From assembly GCA_028023455.1 (NCBI GenBank), contig JAQFVV010006245.1:6629276-6693275 (forward strand): DNA of 64,000 nucleotides, read 5' to 3'. How positions within the stretch are numbered: the stretch's first letter is position 1; the number at the start of each line of letters is the position of its first letter. The notes under the pieces are model-generated. The model was not told where the DNA came from and did no database searches. It saw only the letters and a program-made list of their open reading frames with translations. Position numbers and translations under genes: made by a program. Positions 37,083-49,439 of this stretch are shown piece after piece. This stretch comes from Epiperipatus broadwayi (Eukaryota; Onychophora; Udeonychophora; Euonychophora; Peripatidae).

Positions 37083-38393
37083 CACCCAGGTCTTGTTTTA
37101 TGCGGACTTATTTAATGTGATTTTGAAGTTATGCGATTCATGTTTCTTCTTAATATCTTTGTATGTGGTTTTCTTTTATGCGATAAAAATTATTAGATCA
37201 GAAGTCGAGCTCCAATAATGCGCTATTTCTTTAAATATTATAAATTTCATGCATTCACATCATATTTAAAGTAATAGCGCATTATCGGAGTTTGACTTCC
37301 ATCTAATAATTTCAATATTTTCAGTACTTTATAATAGTACTGTAATAGATTTTATGCAATAAAGAAGTTCATAATTCATTTAAAATCAGAATTTCCCCAT
37401 TTTATATACACACATTAAATTTTACAAGACTATAATGTAAATCTGTTCAAACATTATAGATGAAAAATACTATTTACATTGTTGTTTTGCATTTTAAATC
37501 ACATTCTATTTTTGCTTTTTATAAAAAGAGTACATAATCGATTAATCATTTAGTATCCACAAGTTTATTTCTAAAAGATGAGTAACAGCGGTGGGCACAA
37601 TTAAATTTGACAATTAAAATCTGATTTTTAATTGTAATTAACAATTTAAAAATTACGTAACATGATCTGAAATTAAGGTGGTGTGAAACGATGAAATTTG
37701 ATTTTTAAACGGAGTTGACAATTAAAAAATTAAAGACAAAAATAAGAATTTAATTTTTAATTGTTAGTTTTAATTAAATTTTGCCCAACAGTGATGAGTC
37801 GGTGTCTTTTTATTATCGCAAGTCTAAGTTCTTATTTTTATTTTAAACTTTAAGTTTATTCTAATGGAAAGAAAAAAAACAATCCAAGATAATAAATTTC
37901 TTTGGAAACAAAAATTTCAATTTTAGATCACTTAGTGAAATGGGAAGGATCAACAGTGATTGGAAAACGTTTTAGTTGTATTTCCTCTTGACTTCATTTA
38001 AGGAGAAGCTACAGTACCTCACATCACATCACATCATGACGAATCTGATGTCTCGAATAGCGATAATGATTAAAATACTGTACATGCATGAAAAAAATGT
38101 AAATTACGCATAAAAATATATTGTTTTGAATAAAATTAAATACTGTAGTTAATAAAAAAAGTTTGTCTTGTATCAATTTTTTTCAAATTTGAAATTTTTT
38201 ATTAGTCATATTTTCTTTTCTTTTTTTTTACGCGAATTTTAAAGTAATTTTACGTTGTTGCTTTGCTTTTATGCGATTTTTGGAAAATTACATATCCCCC
38301 ATTTTTCAAGGTAAGTTAAGTCTATTTTTGTACGATTGCTTTTGTGCGCATTTTCTGAGGAACCTATCTACCGCATAAAACGAAACCCAGGTG
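37083..38393. mobile_element. pogo/Tigger-like TIR element with TA target duplication
   Basis: The left end, CACCCAGGTCTTGTTTTATG, and the reverse complement of the right end, CACCTGGGTTTCGTTTTATG, are flanked by TA on both sides (37081-37082, 38394-38395). TA duplication and GTTTTATGCGG-type termini fit the Tc1/mariner superfamily, pogo/Tigger branch. The 1.3 kb body has no intact transposase. It contains a short hairpin (37188-37240 with 37264-37314), a nested hAT MITE and a CACATCACATCACATCA run near 38020. Confidence 0.75.
37586..37793. mobile_element. Nested hAT-type MITE, 208 bp
   Basis: Begins CAGCGGTGGGCA and ends GCCCAACAGTG, giving imperfect hAT-style termini. The flanks ATGAGTAA (37578-37585) and ATGAGTCG (37794-37801) are an 8-bp duplication with two mismatches. 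The interior is AT-rich and largely self-complementary (CAATTAAAAT near both ends). Confidence 0.65.
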
Positions 38394-39679
38394 TATTTAT
38401 AAAAATCTAAAGAGTTTTTTTTATAACAGTTTGTTAAAAATCAATTAATGAGTCAGAAGGGGGGAGAGGGCTTGCTTTAAAAATGTCAAACTAAAAGTTT
38501 AAGGATTGAGTAAAAGAGGGAGGGAATTAACTCGACATTTAATAAGAAAGTAAATAAACAATTAAAAGTTATGACAGTTCAGAATAAATCTCTCTCTTGT
38601 CGTTTAAATTATTAAAGAAAGAAAAAAGGAAAGTAATTGTAAAAACTAAATAACAAAGTGATTTTAAATATATATGTGCGCCAATAGCGATTGTAAGCAT
38701 AAGGATTGATAAAAGATATATGTGCGTCTTTAATAATATGGAATAAATGAAAGTTAAAAAACATTGTAACACATAATTTGTGATGGCTATTAATTAAATA
38801 AAATCCACAAAACAAGTTTGCAATGGCTGCTAATTAAAAGATCTCTAACAACAGGATTAAAAGTTTATCTAAGGAATTTCAAGAACAAATATAGCTGGCA
38901 GACACCAAAATGACAACAGGTCATCCTAATAAATAGTCCAGTTTTTTCATTGGACAATCAGTTCAGTTCAGTCAATTAATCAGTTCAGTTCAGTCAATCA
39001 ATCAAGCAATCTGTTATGTATCCAGAATCAGAGCCCATGCAGTGTTCAGCAGCTTTTAGAAATATATGATCTTGCTTCAGCCTTTAGTCTAATGGAAGAT
39101 CAGCAATTTGCCTGGTAAAAGTGATGTCTGCATAACAATCTGAAACCGCCCGATGTCTAACTGTATTTAAGAATAGTAACACGAAAATATTAAGCATAAA
39201 ACCTCAAATCCAGCCGGCTGGAAATATTTTCATGTGAAGTAACAACCAGCAAAAAGACAAAGTTCTATTGAGAATAAAGACCACAGCAAACAGCAAGTAT
39301 CCATGTTCTAAAATCCTAGGTAACAACATTTTCTTGTTTCCATTTAAAGTAGCCATTGCAATAATTTGAAGCCTCCCAGAGTCAATTAATAATGAACTCT
39401 ATGGCATGCATAAAAAACTATTGATGTGCGTGTTTGTGAAATGTATATATTAATGCTTTATGATCTTATAAATTTCATGTATTTATTTAATGTTCTCTTA
39501 TATTTTATTGCATAAATTATGAATGTGTGTGGTACTTATATGTCATTATCATTGTATAGTTTAATAAAATCGTTAAAATTAGAATAATAATATTTAATTA
39601 AATAAATTATCTTTAAACTTAGAGCTTGTCGGTCAATTCTTTTTACCATTAATCAAAGCAATAATTTGTTATGTATTAC

Positions 39680-40085
39680 AATAGACTGAGCTAGTCATGA
39701 GAGATTTCGAGCGCTGGATTATCGGCTACTGTCCAAACACGTTAGTTCTAGTAACTAGCTGGCACCCGGGGTTTATTTCGAAACAAATAAAGTGCTTGGG
39801 TAGTAGGGATTTGAATCTAGCAGTCGAGGTGGGCCACGGTCTGGAAATGTGATCGTGTTATGCATTGCATAGCTTGGTCTAACTGTGGATATTGTTGTTA
39901 GTTCTACTATCGACGATATTTTCCTCTCTGCTCGGAGGGCCGGTTCGTTCACATAATATTTATAATATAAAATTATAAATTTATGATAAATAAGGTTTAA
40001 ACCCAGTTAAACTGAGTAAATAGAGTACATTGGATCTTTTACGAATGCACCCGGCACAATATGTATAGGTTGCAACTGTGTTGTT
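39680..40085 (+). repeat. Dispersed repeat P, copy 1
   Basis: Shares long blocks with 57725-58120: GCGCTGGATTAT, TTTGAATCTAGCAGTCGAGG, GTGGGCCACGGTCTGGAAAT, CGTGTTATGC, and CGGAGGGCC-GGTTCGTTCA (GAAGGGCC-AGTTCGTTCA in the other copy). GC-rich relative to the surroundings. No coding capacity or known family recognised. Confidence 0.85.
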
Positions 40086-41177
40086 ACAAAGTACCTATAG
40101 TACACTAATTGCTTGCTGCATGGTGGAGATCATCCTCATACTTCTATTTCGGGTAAAGCAAACTATTTTAGAACTGGAACACAAGAGTCCAGATTGTTAT
40201 TAAAGCTTATCCGATTCCCTGAATTATTAATGCTCTCATTTTCGTAGCAAGTTGTTCGGTCCTAGGGCACCGAGCATTCGATGCTGAAGCCCCTGAATAA
40301 CGACCCACTTGCACCTTTATTTTTATCGATATTTTAATATGTGCCATAGCATGTCAGTAGACCTAATTTAAACCAGTTTTCTCTCCCTTATGTTAATGAT
40401 TATTCAGCATTAAGCTGAACCCTAATCTAGATTATCATGCTAACCTGCACATCTTTGAGCCTGATTACATGCTCAACTCTTAACCTGTTATATATAGATA
40501 GATGCCACAGAAGCGCTGTATGTTTTGTTAAATAACTTTGGCTAATATGTTTTGTGTGATTTGGCAGACTGCAAACTAGCTAGGATTTGGCATATTAATA
40601 CAGGCATAAATATGATCACCGCAGACTATTTTATTAAATACATATGAGAGAATATGTAACTATCCTTCTCATTAACTATGTAACACCTGTGAACGTAATA
40701 TCTCATGGAATGATTATATAATAATTGTGTTTTATTTATGATTTCTTTTCTTTTATTTATTAAATTATTATTTAAAATATAACTCGTTTCTATTTCTTTA
40801 TTGCTCGTAAATTAATTCACATCCAATTTATGTGTACATCACTATATATATAAATATCATCTGATTAGTCTTAGTGATTAATTACTGTTAGTTCACTTAG
40901 TCATATGTGTGTATTCCGCTAATTTAATAGTAATTTAGACATTTATTCCCCGAGTCTCTTGCTCCACCCTTTGCTACTGCCAGCCCGGCCCGCAATTAAA
41001 AATTGAACTCGTGTAACTTAGGAAATATCATTCATAGGATATTAAGTTATGCAGTAAGGTGGAGCGGGTTGAATGTTGGTCGAACTTTGGACCTCACCAT
41101 CTAGATTCGATCAGCTTTAGTGTGTTTTATCTATACTGTGGGTTTTATTGTGTGGATGTACAAATCTTACTGTTACA

Positions 41178-43891
41178 ATATATATAAACATAATATAAAT
41201 TTTCCAATTTATTTTTGATGGAACTAAGTTATCAATGCTTTTTAAATTCTGTAATGATTTAGTGAGAAAAACTTTTTTTAATATCATATTCTGTCAAAGA
41301 TATGTGCTATTTTATTAGAAAAATGCAATTCAATTAAATAAAAATTAGATAAATAAATTTAACCTATATACAATCAAAAGTTTCTTTTAAAATAAACATT
41401 TTTTTTTTTTTGATGAAATTGTTCATGAGTATGATAGAATACATTGGAATGTTATAGTAAATGTATCTTTTTGAAAATATTTAATAAAAATTAGGCAAGC
41501 AAATATTTTAACTAATGGACATATTTTTCAATTTAGTTTTAATGATGTTTGTTACAATATATGACCACAGGTATTTTGAATTAAACCACTAAACATCACA
41601 TATTTCTTTTCTTGGGGGGGGGGGGGATTATTTACAATCATGAAGACGGATACTTAAATATAGAAAATATATTTTTGCAAGGATATTTGCATTTCAACCA
41701 ATGTACACGTTTAAATTTGTTTAATGAATTTTTATTACTGTATGAGACCATAATTTTTTTTAAAATTGCTTAATGATCACAACTTTTTTTGGGGGAAGGG
41801 GGCTAAATTATATATAATTAGCATGGGGTATTATCAAATCTAGTACTCTGAAGAAATTTAATAAAAATTAATTAAATAAGTCATATTTTAACTACTGTAC
41901 ATAGTTTAATTCATTTTTAGTATATATGTAAGAAGTTGTTTTTTTTTAAAAAAAATATACACAATGAATAAAAGTGAAGAAACATAATGCTTTCACAATG
42001 TTAACATTCTATTATGTCAGTAGTATTACAAAACAGCAAAAAAAGTTAAAAGATCTGTATATTAAGTAGATGCTAACATAGTTAGTGAGTTCAAAATGAT
42101 AATTGGTATAGAAAATTCCCATACAGAGAGTTTTTGTAAGAAGAAATAAAACTTTATCAGTTAGGTTTATGAAAATGGTTTTTAAAAATTTAATCTTTTC
42201 ATAATATATATGACAAAGTGACAGATATTACTTTCATTTATTATACAATTTATTCTTCACATAACAAAAAAAAAAAAACTGAATTCAAAACATATACAGC
42301 TTTCATAATGATCAACAACTCAGATAATTACATGTCATCTTGGAAACTTGTTTGCATTCTTTTTAAACATAATTAGAATATATCTGTTTGATAAAAATTA
42401 CAATTTTTAAGATGAATATATTATACTAAACCATTTAAAGGAACACCGCATTTGAAATGATTTCAATTAGTATGCAATATTTTTTGATACACATTAATTA
42501 TATCAGTTGGATATATTTCTGCACACCTGTAGTGCATTCTTTAGGGTTAATTAATTAATTTCATGTAAAAAAATGTTAAGAGATTAATTTATTGCTATGA
42601 AAGAAATACAAAATATTTCATGTGTTTATTAGTGTAATGCCCCCCTTCCCCCAAAAAAATTATTTAATAAAACAGTATTAGAAAATCTAGATCAATTAAT
42701 TATATTTCGATGTTTCATTTACTGTGATAATACTTTATAGTCTTTTCTTATTTATTTTTTTTTGCTTTAGAAATTTTATCATTCAAAAATAATCTTCAAT
42801 ATTTGATTTATGCAAGTTAATAAAAAAATTATTTGAGTAGAGGGATCCTCATTCATTACAATTAATTAATTCTAGATTTAAAAAAAAAAAAAAGGGATGT
42901 AAGTAAAGAATAAAATTCATAGGAGACACTGCATTTCCACTTTTCTCCATTTAGTAATCATCATTTAATCATATCCTGCTAATTAAAATCATTGCCTGAA
43001 AATCCTTATATAGCTATATAGATTAACACTAGAATAGCAACTACATAGTTTAAGCTATGATTCTTATTTTACATTAGCATTATATTGGTTCCAGAAACAA
43101 TTAAAGTTGAATAAAATTAACAAATACTTAATAAATAGTGCAGTTAGACTCTTATGACAAATTTCTAGTTAATCAAGCTCTAGCAGACAGCATTAGATTT
43201 TCATTATTTTCCACTGAGCAGCCATTTTTAACTTTGCTATTTAAAGCCAAAAATCAAAGACAGTTTCTGATCTACAGCTAGCTATACAGACCAGTTATTT
43301 TGGATTCAAAATTCTTGAATTTTCAAATCTGTCTTTGGTTATTAAAAAAAAAAAAAACAATGTTAATAGCAATCTACACTGCCATTTATGGATCTTTAAT
43401 TTCACACATTTCTTAAATTGTGACTTCTCAAGAGTTAGAAAATACTATGTGTAAAATAATAAAAATTAAAGAATAAATCCATAAATATTCAGAATATTCC
43501 CATTTTTAGATAATCATTTTTCCAGATCCTTAATGTAAAAAAAAAAAAGAGATTTACAAAATAATTATACCTACCTTCCTATATATAAAACACTGTTAAT
43601 TAAAATTACCAAAATCTCCTTTAATTATTAAATAAAATAAAACAAACAAGTATACTCTAATAATAATAAAAATCCTATATATATATATTTTAAAAATAGC
43701 TTAAAATAAATAAATATGAAACAATATAATCATACAAATAGATGATGGTCTTTATGCAGTTTACATTGTTGTATGATGACTACATTTTACTATTAAAAAA
43801 TTATTGATTTTAGTAATCTAATTTTTAAAACTTAAAATTTAATTGCAATTACAATTTTATAAATAATATTAAAATATAAAATAATATTTAC
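41178..43891. other. Intronic AT-rich DNA, no gene seen
   Basis: Directly downstream (minus sense) of the FCHO exon. Contains a G13 run near 41617 and several poly-A/T tracts, but no recognisable exon. Confidence 0.5.
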
Positions 43892-43983
43892 CTTTCTCGC
43901 ATAAATTCTCCTAATTCTTTGGTAGCTATATATCCATATTTCATATTATGATATAAAACATCAAAACCATTGTTTTTATCTCC
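43892..43983 (-). CDS. FCHO: FCHO-type F-BAR protein, one internal exon (partial gene)
   Basis: A 92-nt exon on the minus strand. It is bounded by an acceptor (TTATAG then GGAGAT) and a consensus donor (AAAG then GTAAAT), and is open in one frame. It encodes [15 protein letters not shown], then the block [14 protein letters not shown]. This is the signature at the start of the F-BAR domain of FCHO1/FCHO2, where vertebrate proteins have a near-identical [14 protein letters not shown] and TKELADFIRER. FCHO proteins bind PI(4,5)P2 membranes as F-BAR dimers and nucleate clathrin-coated pits with AP2, eps15 and intersectin. The exon starts in phase 0 and ends in phase 2, so the next exon should begin within an Arg codon. 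The preceding exon, expected to encode the initiator Met and a Phe-Trp-Gly-like lead, was not found at higher coordinates, nor was the next at lower ones, implying introns over 20 and 40 kb within this window. Confidence 0.85.
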
Positions 43984-44909
43984 CTATAATAAAAATATAT
44001 ATATATTACTGACAAAGTCTATATTTTTTTTAAGTTATTAAAAATTGACTGGCTACATGACACACATTATTAGAAAGGATCACTGCAACATGTGCCAACA
44101 AATCATTAAATAATGCACACACCCGACATTTAGAGTTCAAAAATATGAAGACAAGAATGACAAAAAAAAACAACACAATATTTGCTTTATATTTCAAATT
44201 TGAAAAATATATAATGCACAACTTGAAAAAAAAGTAATATGTTATAATTATATGATTCTCTTATTGTAAATATGTGTTATTTTGCTGCATAAAAATTCTA
44301 ATCACAGCAAATTTTTACATCTACCATTATAATTTTATAAATTTAATTCATGATAATCATGTTTTTGTTACATTTAGCTAATACTTTAATTAAAACATCA
44401 ATGTGAATTCAATAACAATGCATAAATACTGCTTTACTTAGAAAAATCATGCACTTTTATGAATAAAGTTTATAGCATAATTTGCAATAGTGACATACTG
44501 AAAGTTATCAAACATTTTCAATTTTGAATATCTAGGCTTAGAATGAATGGATAAATATGTGTTAAGCTCCTGCCATTCTTTCTTATAAAAGTTTGGGTGA
44601 TATAAATGATATATTTTACTTTAGTTTGGGATATGAAAAGAACAATCAGAATGCTTTTAAACATTTGGACAATGTGACTATATACAGAGAATCATTCTTA
44701 AATTCTCGACCCAAAATAAGAGAGACTAATACGAAACAGATACTATAATCAAGCAATATTATTTAATCATTGTTATTGATAATTTACCATTGTTTGCCAC
44801 TTTTTATACTAAAATAATTGTAATTTTTGATCTAATCACCAACTTTAAATATGCTTTTATGTTTTTAAGATAAATAAAAATATTTTATTATTAAAATAAT
44901 TTATGTAAA
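43984..44909. other. Intronic AT-rich DNA, no gene seen
   Basis: Immediately upstream (minus sense) of the FCHO exon. A (TA)n stretch sits about 10-20 bp from the acceptor. No other feature. Confidence 0.5.
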
Positions 44910-45611
44910 ATGAGACTGCAGAAACGAGTTTGCTGATAATTAAAAGAAGAACTGTTGATTACAATATGAGATGTTAAAAATCCAAGAAAAGCAAATTCTT
45001 AATTTGACTACAAACTTTTTTGTTTTGCAGCTATTATTTATGTGTAGTTATTCATATGGTAAACAAACATGGATGAGCAGCTCACCGAAATGCATCAGCC
45101 AATTGATACCTCTGAATTTAAGATCAAGAATCCAATTGCCTGATAGTTTTTAACTGAAATAGCAAATTAGTTTTCCAGAAGACAAGAAGAATATGTGTGA
45201 ATATTTAATTTTTTTTTTTTTTTGTAGATAATTTACAATCATGACAGAAAAAACTAAATTATGACTTTTATATCACGGAAGTTGTAAAGTCACAAACCAA
45301 GTCAAAAAGGCAGAGGTGATAAGAATTCTCTGATTGCAAACTCAGGGTGCCAATTGATGATGACCTTTTCTTAGTCACCTATAACAACAGATTAACTTCA
45401 GTAAAAAAATATTACATAATTTGGAAAAACACTAATATTAAAGGGGACACTGTTGGGCTTTGTGAAATTAGAAAAAAAAGTTGAAGAAATAATAGATTTA
45501 AAAAGTGCATATATACTTTACTAATTAAGGCACAAATATTAGAAGCACAAATGGAATGGAATTTAATAAAAATAAAAAGTGGAATAATATACATTAATAC
45601 AACTTCTGATG
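44910..45611 (+). mobile_element. RTE-type LINE (copy C): 5' UTR and start of endonuclease
   Basis: Aligns with copy B from CTGCAGAAA (44916) through ACATGGATGAGCAGCTCACC, AATTTACAATCATGACAGA, and the early endonuclease (GFCEIRKKS-like, then GTGGAATGGAATT/GTGGAGTAAGATT). It breaks off in the region equivalent to the IVE(T/I)DDAS segment. It is a 3'-truncated copy, unusual for LINEs because target-primed synthesis normally preserves the 3' end. Later deletion or recombination is the likely reason. Confidence 0.75.
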
Positions 45612-46084
45612 TCTGGTTACTCAAACTGTGCTCTATTCAAAAAAAAAAAAAGGCAGGAAAGTTTTTTTGACTATGACTAATGATTGGACACACAGCAAAA
45701 GTGGTCAGAGAGATTGCTTTATTGCTTATCAACTGAAATATATAATACACGTCTTCAAATTCCACTTAAGTTTTATTCAACAATAGTAACTGATATGCCA
45801 GTTCTTGCAACATCTTCCTGTGTTGATGCTTTGACTTTATGATCAGACAAGGAGTCATGAGAAGTTTAATGGATAAATTATATCAACATTTTTATTTATA
45901 TGTTTATTGTTTTGATGCATGGTTACAATAATATTTAATTACTTATAAGCACTTATTTTGCAGTCATCCCTTGATTTCATATTTTAGATGAATTCTATTT
46001 AACAATAAAATCTTTTTCACTAAGTGAAGAATAAATCAGACAATAAAATTAACATTATTACTATTATTCTATATTGTACTAAAT

Positions 46085-48876
46085 CAAGAGTTCCTAAAGT
46101 GGTTATCAACCTCCTGGGGTTGATTTGAATTTTGTAGGGGTTGATAGTATCAACAAAAAAAATCTGGGGTCGACAACAGCAAAAACAGACCCTCTTACTA
46201 TTGTTATTTCAAAATATCTAAGATTTCAATAGGTACCTAATTATAAATTAAAATAATTAAAAAAAAAACACTTTTTTGGTAAAAACACATTACGTACCAA
46301 ACTTACGAATGAAAAGGTAAAATGTGTCATTAAAAGAGTCGCACATAAGAATGCATGAAGATACATGTAGCACAAACATGATTGTGCATTGCCTTATAAA
46401 ACATTTCAAAGCAAGTATGGACATAAAAAAACGTCACATGTCCGCACTTGCTCGCAGTGGGTGAGACAATATTAGCAGAACCTTCAGTCTTATACGATCA
46501 TCTTTCATAAAAAACTATAAATTGGTTCGTTTGATGTGACATGTACTTATTTGTGATTTGAGCTTTGAATATAATTATTTATTAAAGAGCAGTGCTACAA
46601 AAAAGAAAATCTGAAAAAGACACAATTTATTTATTCGAGTTTGAACAAAAAATTTATGTTTCAAGTAAGTACACGTTTATTTTTTTTTATCACAGGGGCT
46701 GTCGAAATTGTTTGTTAATAAAAAATTTTATTTCTTACAATAGTAATATGATTGAACCAAAAAAGAAATGCAGACAATACAGCTGGGACTATTTGAAGCT
46801 AGGATTGTCCTGTCATTATTAAATAAAAATTTATCAATGAGCCTCATACGCAAAAAAATCTTTAGCAACAATGCTTTGAAACCATCAAAACTAGCAGATC
46901 ACTTGAACAGAATTCACTCTGACAAAAAAGAAAATGATTTGTCATACTTTCAATCACTTAAAGATATAATTCTGAAGAGAACTATGATAGATATGTTTGT
47001 TTCATCATCGAACAAAATGATGATGGATTAAGGGCTTCGTACAACATAGCTCTACTTATCGCAAAGTCTGGCGAGCAACACACCATTGGGGAGAAACTGA
47101 TTCTACTGATGGTTGCAAAGGTATTGAACACTGTACTCCACAAACCTGCATAAGATGTTATAAAAAGGACTCATTTGAGCAATAACACAGTTCAATGACA
47201 TATCAACAAATTGAGTGACAATGTAAAAAAAAACAATCATTTACAAAAAATTTTTTACTTCATTTGGACGAGCCAACATTAACCAGCAATGAAGCTTTGT
47301 TATTGGTGTATGTTCACTTTATTCAAGATCAGGAAGTGCATGAAGAGCTCCTTTTTGCTAGAACTTTAGAAAGTGACACTAGAGGCGAATCGATTTTTAA
47401 TTTAATGAAGCTATTTTTCAGGAAAAACTATTCCATTGACAAAATATAATATCTGTTGTGAAAGATAGAGCACCAGCTATGGTTGGTCGTTATTGCAGTT
47501 TCATAAGTTATCTGAAACAACACGTATCTGAAGTGCTTGAAGTTCAGTGCATAATCTGTGGGGAACATTTAGTAGCCAAGAACTTTAGCAACAAATTGCA
47601 TCAATTGCTTCAGTTTGTTATAACAGTTGTAAACAGAAAAGTGACCATGCCAAAGTTCACTGGCTTTCAAAAGGATCGTGTTTGGTAAGATTTTTTGCAT
47701 TTTTTCAATCTGTTTTAGAGTTTTTGGAAGATGGGGATTTAAGTTTGAAAGAAAATTTGCCAAAGAGTAAAACAGATATTGCTTATTTAACCAACTTATT
47801 TTGGCAAATTTAATGTTAATTTACAACTGCAAGGAGACAATTTGAATCTCATCAAAGAAAAATCAATCATATTGGCTTCCAGATTAATGTTTTTTAAGCA
47901 GAATATTACAAGATCTGAGTTTTCCCAGTTCCACAACTTATTTAAGATAAGCACAATCTGAAAAGAAAACATCTTGCTGTATGTCAACCACCTGGAGGCT
48001 CATTACTTAAAGATTTCAAAACTAGGTTCAATGATATTCTATCATTGGAAATACCGGACTGGATAATAAACCCATACACTACCAGTGCAAAACCAAATAT
48101 AATTTTACAATATGAGCTAATAACCATCAGCATGAATGAGGATCTCAAGATACAATTTAAACAGGATTATCAAAGTTTTGACTGCAATAAGATAATTCTA
48201 CTTCTATACCCAGCTTTATGGATTGTTCTACAAAATATTTGCTGGCATTTCCATCATCGTATCTGGTAGAGACTTCAGTGTAGTTTTAGAACTGCTTCAA
48301 ATCAGCACCAATTGCATATCACTGAACATGGAGATTTGAGAATGCAACTTACTAATTTAAAACTCGACATAGATAAATTGTTGACAGATCATCAAGTGCA
48401 CCCATCCCATTAAATTCAATTTTCCAAGCTAATTTATTTGGTATTCTTATTTTTATAATTTTTTTGTAATTTTGTTGATGTTTAATTCTAGCTGAATATA
48501 TTGATTCTTTCACTTCATTTTTATGTTTAATAAAGTGATTTCAATATTTGTACTTGTTTTGAAGTTACATATTTATTTCATAAATATCAAAAATTAAAAA
48601 ACACTCTGCTTGTATATTTTGCTTTAATTTTCGTTAGTGCAGGTTTCAATATTAAATGTTGCACAAGATAATGCCATATTCCATAGCCTTTTTATCTTTT
48701 TCAATCATTAATTACAAGTGATTAAAATGAAAAGTTTGACATCTAATGAAATATTTAATTTTGACTACTGTACAAATTTATTAATTTGAGTAAATAAAGT
48801 AAATGATTAGGGGGTTGATGGTTTTAGAAGTTTTTGGTAAAGGGATCTGTAGTAAAAAAAAGTTTGGGAACTCTTG
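46085..48876 (+). mobile_element. hAT transposon with TIRs and 8-bp TSD
   Basis: The left end CAAGAGTTCCTAAAG and the reverse complement of the right end CAAGAGTTCCCAAAC are hAT-style termini. The flanks TACTAAAT (46077-46084) and CACTAAAT (48877-48884) form an 8-bp duplication with one mismatch. The 2.8 kb element encloses one decayed ZBED/FAM200-like transposase reading in the plus direction, so it is a complete but dead autonomous-type copy. Confidence 0.85.
46748..48413 (+). pseudogene. ZBED5/FAM200/SCAND3-like hAT transposase, full-length but broken
   Basis: Frame-hopping translation covers nearly the whole family. It starts with a degenerate BED-finger entry (IEPKKKCRQYSWDYLKLG), then LKPSKLADHLNRIHSDKKEN with YFQSLK, and FVSSSNK. 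Next are NEALLLVYVHFIQDQEVHEE with LLFARTLESDTRGESIF, and APAMVGRYCSFISYLK. Later come LVAKNFSNKLHQLLQFVIT, the MEIPDWIINPY block and a C-terminal dimerisation region (FPSSYLVETS ... NLKLDIDKLLTDHQVHPSH) ending at TAA 48413. At least ten stops or shifts disrupt it. Its length of about 1.67 kb is close to the family's usual size. Such proteins derive from hAT transposases, and several were domesticated in vertebrates; nothing here suggests domestication. Confidence 0.88.
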
Positions 48877-48884
48877 CACTAAAT

Positions 48885-49439
48885 CTAAAACTTTTTTCTG
48901 CTTAGCTACACATATGTTGTATGTGAACCATTTACAACCTAAAAACTATTTTATACTTATTCTTCTCTACCCCACTTTCTCTTCATTGATTATACAGATA
49001 CCTACAAGGAAGGATTAGCTATGGGATTTCAGAAAAAATGAAAGATATCATTGTCTATTTTTTGTTTTGGAATAATGGATTGTCTTAGGGATGCATTGAA
49101 CCTGTTAATTAAAATATAATATTAAAATGTATTAAAATTTAGTATTCTAGATAAGAATCTTTTTTTTTTACTATGTTGAATATGTAATGTCCATATTTTT
49201 TCAACTATATTATATTCCATGGTATATTATTTTTTGATAACATACACCACTTGACTTTTGAATAATACAAGCTGAAGTTATCATAAAAAATTATGTATTA
49301 AACCAAAGTTTCCCAAAATCCAATATGGAAGAAAGATTTCTAGCATATTGCAAAATTAATTTACAAATTTTATTATATATATATATATTTAAATGTGATA
49401 GCATATGGTACTCTGAGAAAGAAAAATGGCTGCTCTTCT
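48885..49439. other. No gene seen
   Basis: AT-rich DNA between the hAT element and old repeat Q. Confidence 0.4.

Larger units (their letters stand above)
32449..41177. mobile_element. Possible large insertion bounded by TGTAAC/GTTACA termini in (TA)n
   Basis: The left boundary, ATATATAT followed by TGTAACGGTATGGTTTG, and the reverse complement of the right boundary, ATATATAT then TGTAACAGTAAGATTTG, share 14 of 17 positions, and both abut TA-repeats. Between them the DNA is richer in GC patches than the flanks and holds a 283-bp tandem duplication, a nested pogo-like element and a dispersed repeat also present at 57.7 kb. I found no long direct repeats that would prove LTRs, and no polymerase or integrase. 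It could be one decayed LTR or DNA element, or chance pairing of two separate ends. Confidence 0.3.

Noticed and set aside
32449-41177. Calling the block an LTR retrotransposon
   Set aside because: No long terminal direct repeats and no gag, polymerase or integrase sequence were found, so only a low-confidence bounded block is reported.
47569-47987. Two minus-strand open frames of 63-64 residues
   Set aside because: They are antisense to the hAT transposase pseudogene.
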